From positions 5,890,001 through 5,954,000 of the forward strand of contig NZ_CP032543.1 in assembly GCF_003610995.1 (NCBI RefSeq): a stretch of 64,000 nucleotides of DNA, in the 5' to 3' direction. How positions within the stretch are numbered: the stretch's first letter is position 1; every line of letters begins with the position of its first letter. Shown one piece after another: positions 24,601 through 33,600 of the stretch. Under the pieces are notes generated by a model. The model had not been told where the DNA came from. It saw only the letters and a program-made list of their open reading frames with translations, and searched no databases. The translations under genes and the position numbers were made by a program. The stretch is from Streptomyces griseus subsp. griseus (GTDB lineage Bacteria; Actinomycetota; Actinomycetes; Streptomycetales; Streptomycetaceae).

Positions 24601-27600
24601 TCTGGTACATGAGGATGTTCAGCCGACGGCCGGGCGAGTCGGCCCACGACGTCAACGCGCGCCTCCTGGAGGACGGCGCGGCCGAGGCCAACCCGCTCAC
24701 CACGGTCATCCTGCACGGCCAGGAGGAGCGGACGCAGACGGTCCACTTCGATCCCGATGCGGAACAGGCGCCCGCCGCCGCGGCGAGCACGATCCGTCAC
24801 GTCGCCGCCCGGGTCGCCCGGACCGGGCTCTGGAACGCCGCTCACGACCTGCCGCTGCCGCAGGTCACGATGGCCGGCGGACGGACCTCCCGGCTGAGCC
24901 GGGACATCGGCCGGGTGCGTGCGAACGCGGTCGCCGCGGCCTTCCGGCGCGAGCTGGCCGACGCCCTCCACCGCCTCCAGGACGGCACCCCCGGGCCCCA
25001 CCTGGACGCTGACCGGTTCCTCGTCGAGGCCACCTCCGTACGCGTGGAGAAGGCACGCGCCGACCGGGTCGCCACCGTGGAGATCACGGTCGACGACCGA
25101 CGCGGTGGCCCCCGGCAGATCGCCCTGCGCGGCCTGCGGGGCGGTTCGCCCGACGACGGCCGCGACCCGCTCGCCGAGCAGTGGCCGATCGGCCGGCCGG
25201 TCACCCTCATGCGGCCCCGGTTCGGCGGTCTGGCGGCGACGGCGGCCCTCTCCACCGGCCTGCCGTCCGACGGCACCCCGTCCACCGGCAAGGGCAAGGA
25301 GCCGGAGCCCCGCCCGCACCGCTGGTTCGCCTACACCCGGTCCACCACATCCCGGATGGAGCAGCTGCGTTACGAGGTGGCGGACTCCGGCCACCTCCGG
25401 CTCCCCGACGGCCAAGAGGTCCCGCCCACGGGGTGGACGCGCTTCGGCGACGACTTCGTCCACCCCGAGACCGGGGCGCTCCTGCGGGGCGACAACGGCT
25501 GGCTCGGCCGGGTCGCCAACCTCGACAGCCTCCTTCCGGCGCTCGGCGAACTCGACCCGGACGCCGCGCCGTACCGGATCACGGCCGACGCCACGCACCT
25601 CCACCTGGCCCCGGAGAGCGGCGGAGCCGCCCTGAGCATCCCGCTGGCCCTGGACCCGGCGGCCGACGGGCCCGACGCCCCGCGCGCCACCGGCCCCACC
25701 GCCCGGACGGCCCCGTCCACCGCCGACCCGTCGGCCGACGTCGCTCCGCCGGGAGGACGCACCGCACCTCCGGCCTCCGACGCCGAGTCGGCCGCGGCCC
25801 GGACCGCGTACGACCAGGCCCGGGAGGTGTTCCGCGCGGCGGCCGGCACCACCGGGCCGGACCGGACAGCCCCTGCGGGCCGGTCCGCCATCGACGACGC
25901 GCGGGCCTTGGTGGAGCGGGCCGAGGAGCGGCTCTGGGCGCTCGGGGCGGCACCCGAGACCCTGGCCGACACACGCACCCCCTCCGCCCCGGCACCGGGT
26001 GACACCGACGCGCCCCGCGAACCGGCCCCCGCCGTTCCCCTGGAGACCGAGCACCGGACATGGCTCCTGGACCAGGTGACCGAGGCCGACCTGCCCCCCA
26101 CGCCGGTTCCGCCGGACGACGGTGAGACCGTGACCGGGGCCGACCTGCGCGCCGCGGGCGTCACCCTCTCCCCGGGGACGCACGCCGAGATGGCGCTGCT
26201 CGGGGACCGGTTGCCCGCGAAAAGGCTCTCCGCACCCGATCTCACCCGGGTACGCCTCGCCCGGACCGATGACACCACCGGGGTGACGGCGGCGGTCGCC
26301 GCCGAGGTGGCGCGCCGCCTCTGGGCCCGGACGTACGCCGCCCTCCGGGCCACGGCCCCCGGGGCCCGGAGCGATGAGGAGACCGCCCGCGCCTGGGCGG
26401 CCGCCGTCGTCCTGGTGCTCCCTCCCCAGCCCCACCCGGTCCTGTCCGACGCACGGTTCGCGGGCGACGGCTTCCGCGACGCGGTGCGCCGGATCGCCGG
26501 TCACCTGCTCACCGCGGAGCCGGGCGCCGAGGGCGTCCGGGAATCCGCCGCGAAGCTGGCCGACACCCTGCGCGAAGGCCTCGGACTGGCACCGCGCTGG
26601 TCCGTACCGCCGGAGGGTCCCACGACGGGACGCGCTGCGCCGGGAACGCCCGCGCTCCAGTCCGGTCAGGGCGGCGAACTGCCCGACCTGGACATGCCCG
26701 ACGCGGACCCCGGCCAGGGCCACCTTCCGGACCCGGCCACGGACCTGGGCATGGCCATGGATCTGGACGGCTCCGGTCTGCCCGACGCTTTCCTCTCCGT
26801 CCCGGACGGCCTCGACCTGGCCGTCTGGGGCGCCCTCGGAGACATGGACACCTGGGGTGACCTCGGCGACCTGGGCGACCTCGGGGATCTGGGCGACCTC
26901 GGCGACCTGGGCGACCTGGGTGAACTCCCGGACCTCGGCTTCACCTTCGACCCGCCCGCCCCCGTGCCCGTCGGACCGGGCGAGGGGGACGGACAGCCCG
27001 TGTACGCCGTGCCCGCCGCACCGCCCGCCCGGCCGCTCACCACGCTGCCCGCGCTGACCCTCGTACCGTTCGCCCCGAACTCCACCGGGACCGCCGACAG
27101 CGCCGACGGCACCACGGAACGGCTGGCCCACCAGGTGGCCCGGACCGCGCTGCGCAACCGGCGTAACCGGGTGCCGCTGCCCAGGATCGACATCGCGGGA
27201 TACGGCGCTGACGCGCGCGGCGCCGGAACCGCACGCGATCGGGACCAGGCCGCCCAGGCCCAGGGCGACCTGCGGGCGCGGACCACCCGCGACCTGTTCG
27301 TCCGCCATCTCGACCACGCCCTGCGCACCCTCCAGGCGGGGCTGCCCACCGGCGCGACGCCCCTGCGGCCGCAGGACCTCACGATCACCGCGCGAGGCCG
27401 GAGCCGGGTGCCGGGCCAGGGCGCCGCCGTGGCCCTGGCCGGGCGGATCGGCCGGGAGGAGCTGGGCCGCCAGGCCACCATCGGCGTCACGTCACCGCGT
27501 CACGCAGCCGCCCTGGACGCCCTGGACGCGCTGCGCCGCACGGACCGCGACCTCCGCACCGGACCCCTGGACGTGGATGCCGTCGCCCGCCGGATCTGGC

Positions 27601-30600
27601 ACCTGGAGCCGTCGGTGTTCGTCGACCCGGAGATGCGGCGCGACCTGTACACGCTGACCGGCCGGGCCATCGCCGCCGGCCGGGCGAACAGCCTGGCCGC
27701 GCTCACCGCCTTCCACCTGGAGGAGCAGGGCCTGCTCGCGGACGACCGGGCCCGCCATGTCTCGGCCGGTGGCACCCGGGTGCCCGGCCTGAACTGGACC
27801 GGCACCGACACCGCCGCCCTCGACACCCTCTTCGTGGACCGGCTCACCACCGGCCCGGCAGGCACCCCCGTCCGCGCGGGGAACGCGGACGTCGCGCCGT
27901 GGCCGTGGGACACGACGCCGTACCCGGTGCTGGCCGAGGGCAGCCACGACCGGGTGACGGCGCAGCTGCCGGACGGCACCACGTGGCAGCTGGACGCCGA
28001 CGAGTTCGCCGAGCTGGTCGCCGCCGACCTGACCCGCCACCCGCTGCCCGGGCGGACGCCGATCGTGCTGGCCGTGCCGTCGGCGGGCGACCGCTACCTG
28101 GAGCTGCCCCGCAAGCTCGCCGAGCGCACCGGCCGCACCGTCTGGGTCCACAGCGGACTGGCCCGGCGCAACCCCGATCCGGCCGCGACGAACACCCTCG
28201 CCGTGCTCCACCGGGACGGCCTGCCGGACGGCACCTGGCTCCCGGTCCGCCCCGGACTGGCGCCGGACCCGCACGACGACGCCCCGGCCTGGCACCACAG
28301 GGTGCTGACCCAGCCCATCGTCAGCTCCCGGACCGGTGAGCAGATCGGACGCAGCTTCCACGAGCTCTTCGAACTTGTCGGGGAGCGCGAGAGCTACCGC
28401 GACCTCGACCACATGTCCTTCTACGTCCACTGGGACGCCGCGACCAACACGTACTCCGACAAGCGGCCGATGGAAGATCCCGGCCCGGCGGACAAGGCGT
28501 ACCGGCTGGCGGGCCACGGGCTGCCGGGCGGGCTCTCCCTGCCGTTGGACGACGGCTCCAGCCGCATCGTGGACCGGGACGAGGCGACCGGCTGGCTGCG
28601 GCGGCGCAAGAGCCTGGTGAGTCTGCCCGAGGACCACTGGGTCGACCTGGTGATCTGCCACTCGGGCGCCCCGGCACAGGGCTCGGCGCAGGACGTCTCC
28701 CAGCTCGAGGACGCCCTGCCCGCCGCCTTCACCACCGATCCGCTCGGCGACGACGCCCTCTCCCTCGGCCAGCACCTGGCGAACCGGCTGCGGCGCACGA
28801 CACGGCTGTCGTACTCCTCCCAGGGCGTGGTCCGCTTCGGCGACGGCCCGGTGCGCGTACTGGCCACCGACGCCCAGGGACGCCCCTGGTGGTGGGAGAC
28901 CAGCCGTCCGGAACCGGACGACGCGGAACTCGACCGGCTGGCGGAGCAGGCCGGATTCCAGGGCGGGCCGTCCCCGCGTGTCCGCTCCGAACTGCTGCGC
29001 GTCGTCCGTGCGCTGAAGCTGGTCATGGGCCCGGATGTGGTGGTGGCCGACGACTTCCCGGCGCTGGTCGCCGGGGCCGCGGCGGTCGTCAACATGTGGT
29101 TCGCCGACCCGGACCTCCAGCCCACCGGCCCGTTCTGGCCGCAGCTGCTGAGCCGGGTGATCGCGGCCCACCCCCTCGCCGCGGGCGGCGTGGACGGGGA
29201 CGTCACCCGCCAGGTGCTGGCCGAGGCGGCGAAGGCGTGGCGGGACGCGGGCGGCGCGCTGCCGGTGAGCGGCTTCGTCCCGCTCCCGCAGCTGCGCACG
29301 GCGGCGGACTGGCTCACCGACCCGGCTGCGGTGGACCGGGCGGCCGTCGACGCGCTGCGGCTGGCCGACCCCGCCGACGCGCCCGCGCACCGGCCCCGTA
29401 TGTTCTGGGCTCGGGTCCGCGCCGAGGAGACGCTGCCCGGCCCCGGCCCGGCCGCCGACGCGCTGACCGTACGCGCCCTCCGCCTCGACCCGGCCACCCA
29501 GCTGGACGACGCCCTGCGTGCCCGCGCCCGCGCCCTGCTCACCCGGGGCTTCGCGGCGGGCCGGAACATGGCCGACCCGGACGTGGTGGGCGCGTACGCC
29601 GTCGAGGCGGCCGGAGCCCTCACGGCCCCGGCGCTCATCACCACCGTGGGCGCTGCGATCGGCTCCGGCCGGGACTGGCGCGGCCTCGCGACCCTGCTGC
29701 CCCGGCTGGACAGCTTCCGGGTCGCGGACACGACGGTGGACGCGCCGTGGGCCGGACAGGACGCGGACGGCAAGGACCGGCCGGCGCCCTACGCCGTACG
29801 GGCCTCGGTCGACCTGGAGGACAGCGGCCACGTCCAGGTGACCCTGGGCACGGAGTCCTACCGGCTGACGGCCGCCGAGTTCGCCGAACTGCTGTCCGCG
29901 GACGCCGACTTGCGGGGGCTCCAGCCGTCGGCGCCGGTCCTGCTGCTGCTCGACGGGCTCGGCGGCCCCAGCCCGGCGGTCGCGGAGACCGTCTCCCGGA
30001 GGCTGGGCCGTCCGGTGTGGTGGAGCACGTCCCCGGTGGAGCTTTCCGCCCCGGACGCGGCCGAGGGCGAACTCCCTTTGCTGGTGCCCGACTTCTCCAC
30101 ACTGGGCCAGCCCAGCGCCACGGACTGGCGGTTCACGGCGCCCGCCGCCCCGGATCTGGGCGTGCCGACGGTACCCGCCACCCCGGCACCGGGTCCGGGT
30201 GCGCCGACACCGGCCACCAACAGCGACCCGGCTACCCACAGCGACGTGGCCGCCGACTCCGCCCGGGACGGCGACAGGTCCGTTGACCTGGCCCGGGACG
30301 ACGCCCCGTCCCCTGCGTCCGCCCGGAGTGGCGTCCTGTCCGCCGACTCCTCCCGTGACAGCGATACGGCCACCGCTCCCGCCCGGAACGGCGACCCGTC
30401 CACGGGCACTTCCCGGAGCGATGCCCCCGCCACCGGCTCCCCCCGAAACCCCCGCAGCTCCGTCGGCGACCCCATGGAGGGAGTCGAGGCCACCTCCGTA
30501 CCGACGGCGCCCGCGCTTCCCGCCGTCCCCGTCGCCCCCGCCTCGGTGCATGCCCTCCAGCCGCTGCCGCCCCGGACCCTGGTGGCGTACGGGCGGGACG

Positions 30601-33600
30601 AGATGAGCCCCTCGGCTCAGGGGGACCGGACCCTGGAGCTGCTCGCGGCCCAGGTGGCGGCCACCGGTCTGCGCAACCGGCGGGCGGGCGCGGCCCTGCC
30701 CCGGGTCGAGGTCACCGGCTACGGTGCCGAGGTCGGCCCCGACCGGGCGTCCACCGGTTCGCCCGGAAGGCGGCGGGCCTTCACCGCGCGTCAGCGCTTC
30801 ACCCGGCTGCTGGAGAGCGAACTGCAGCGGCTGCAACGGGATCTGCCGACCGGCGAAACCCGCCTGACCGCTCAGGACTTCCCCTTCGCGGTCCGCGCCA
30901 TGGCGCGCGTGCCCGCCGACTGGGTGGGCACCGGCGTTCTCGCCCAGGTGAGCCGGGCCGAGTTGGGCCGCCAGGCGGTCATCGCCCTCCGTCTGCCGCC
31001 GGACGCGGTGGCGGTGCAGCGACTCGACACCCTGCGCCGCCGCGACCGCGCGCTGCGGACCCGCCCGCTGGACGTGGACGCCATCGCCCGCCGCGTCCTG
31101 CACCTGGACCCCGGTGCCGCCGTCCAACAGGACGACAGGCAGGAGCTGTTCGACCTGGTGGGCCGGGCCACGGCGGCCGGGCGGGCGACCGGGTTCGCCG
31201 CGCTGGCCGCGTACCACCTCTCCGAGCTGGGCGTGACCGCGCCGGGCCGCGCCCACCACTTCACCGTGGGCGGCAGCCGCGTACCGGGCCTCAACTGGGG
31301 CACCAGCGACGTCATCGCGCTGGACACCACCCGGAGCGACCTGCTGGAGGCGGACCCGGCAGGCGGCTACGACGTCCTCAGCACCTCACCGACCCCCTGG
31401 CCGAGCACCACGACCCCGTACGTGGTGGCCGCAGAGGGCGGGCGCGACCGGGTGGAGGCTCGGCTCCCCGACGGCACGGTGCGGGAGTTGGGCGTCGAGG
31501 TGTTCGTGGAGCTGGTCGCGGAGGACGTGGCCCGGGAGGCGTTGCCGCCGGACACGCCGATCGTGCTCGCCGTCCCCTTCACCGCCGACGGCTACCTCGA
31601 TCTGCCCCGCAGGCTCGCCGACCGCACCGGCCGGACGGTGTGGGCGCACAGCGGCCGCGTCACCGTCGAGTCCGCGCCGGGGGAGTCCAGCACCATCGAC
31701 GTCGTCCGCACCCCCAAGACCCCCCGGGGCGACTGGATCGCCAGCGATCCGGGGCTCGGTCCGGACCCCGACGACGACGTGCCCGACTGGCACCACGACG
31801 TGGTGACCCGGGCCCTCGTCAGCGCGCTCAGCGGCCGGCAGATCGGCCGGGCCTCCCACCATCCCGCCGAGTTCGCGCGGGACTTCGAGGACGACGACCG
31901 CCACCTGGACCGGATGGGTACGTTCGTCCACGACCACCCGGCCACCGACCGGGTCTCCGGCGAGTACGAGATGCCCAGGCCGGGCCCCGAGGACCGCGCG
32001 TACCGGCTGGACATGCACGGCTCTCCCGGCGGTCTCACCCTGGCCCTGCGCGACGGCACCACCCGCGACATCGACGAGCGTGAGGCCGGGCCGTGGCTCC
32101 GCCGCCGCAAGAGCCTGACGACCCTGCCGAAGGACCACTGGGTCGACCTCGTCGTCTGCTGGAGCGGGGCGCCGGGTGACAGCGCCGTGCCGAGGCCGAG
32201 CATGGCCTCCGACGCCTACGGCGGCCCCTTCGTGGCCGACCCGCTGGCCACGGTCTCCATGGGTCAGCACGTGGCCAACGCCACCGGGCGGGCAGTACGC
32301 CTGGCCTACGGACCCCAGGGGACCCGGGAGAGCAACGGCCGCTACCAGCGCACCCTGTTCGCCGACGCCCAGGGGCGCCGCCGGGCCTGGGCCCTGGCCC
32401 GGCCCGAACCGGACGAGGACGAGCTGGACCGGCTGGCGGAGGTGGCCGGGGTGAGCCCCGGCGACGGCGAGGTGTCGGACGAGATGCGTACGGCGACGCT
32501 GCGCCTGGTGCGGGCGCTGCGGTTCACCCTCGGCCATGACATCGACGACGACCCCGGCTTCGACGAACTGTTGCGCGGCGCGGCGGCGGTGGACCAGATG
32601 TGGCGCAGCGACTCCGACTTCCAGGAGGCGGGTCCGTTCACGCTGGACCTGCTCCACCGGGTCGTCGCCGCACACCCGGAGGCCGCCGCCGGGGTGGACG
32701 GGCCGACCACCCGCCGGGTGCTGGCCGCCGCCGCGGAGCACTGGAGCCGCTACCCGGGCGAGGGGGTCGCCGGCTTCGTCGACCTGCCCGCGGTGGAGGC
32801 CGCGGCCCAGTGGCTGGCCCAGGAGGATGTGGAGGCCGAGGCCGCCGCCGTTCTGCGGCTCAGTGATGACGAGGTGGGCGAGGCGGAGCTGTCCCGGATG
32901 TTCTGGGCCCGGGTCAAGGCCGAGGAGACGCTGCCGGGAACCGGTCCGGACGCGCAGGAGTTCGCCGCCCGGGTCCTTCACCGGGACCCGGGCCCGAGCG
33001 CCGCCCACGCCCGCCGCGCTGAGGCACTCGACGTGCTGACCCGGGCCTTCGCGGTGGGCCGGGAGGCGTCCGTCCCCGACACCGCGGCGGCGTACGCGCT
33101 GAAGGAGGCCGGGGCGTACGAGGACACCGCGTTCGACACGGTGCAGGGCGCGTCGGACGGCACCGGCCGCGACTTCACCGGCGGCGGGGCGACCGGTGTG
33201 GACCTGACCCGGTTCCGCACCCCGGCCGGTCTCGTGGACACGCCCTGGGCCCAGGGTGCGAACGGGGAGGACCGGCCTGTCCCGTATCTCGTGTGGGCCG
33301 GGGCCGACGCGGACGACTCGGATCTTGTCGAGGTCTCCTGGGGCGGTGACACCTACGCGGCGACTGCCGGCGAGTTCGCCGAACTCGTGGCAGCGGACCC
33401 GGCGTTGCTGCGTGCGGAGCTGACCGTGCCGGTGGTCCTGGCCCTTCCCGGCCCGGCCGCCGACGCCGCCGCCCTCGCGGACCGGGTCGCCCGCAGACTG
33501 GGCCGCACCGTGTGGTGGACCGGCTTCCCGGTGGACCTCTCCGGCACCGGTGACCCGGTGCTCACCCTGCGTCCGACGGCCGACGGCACCGACCCGGGGG

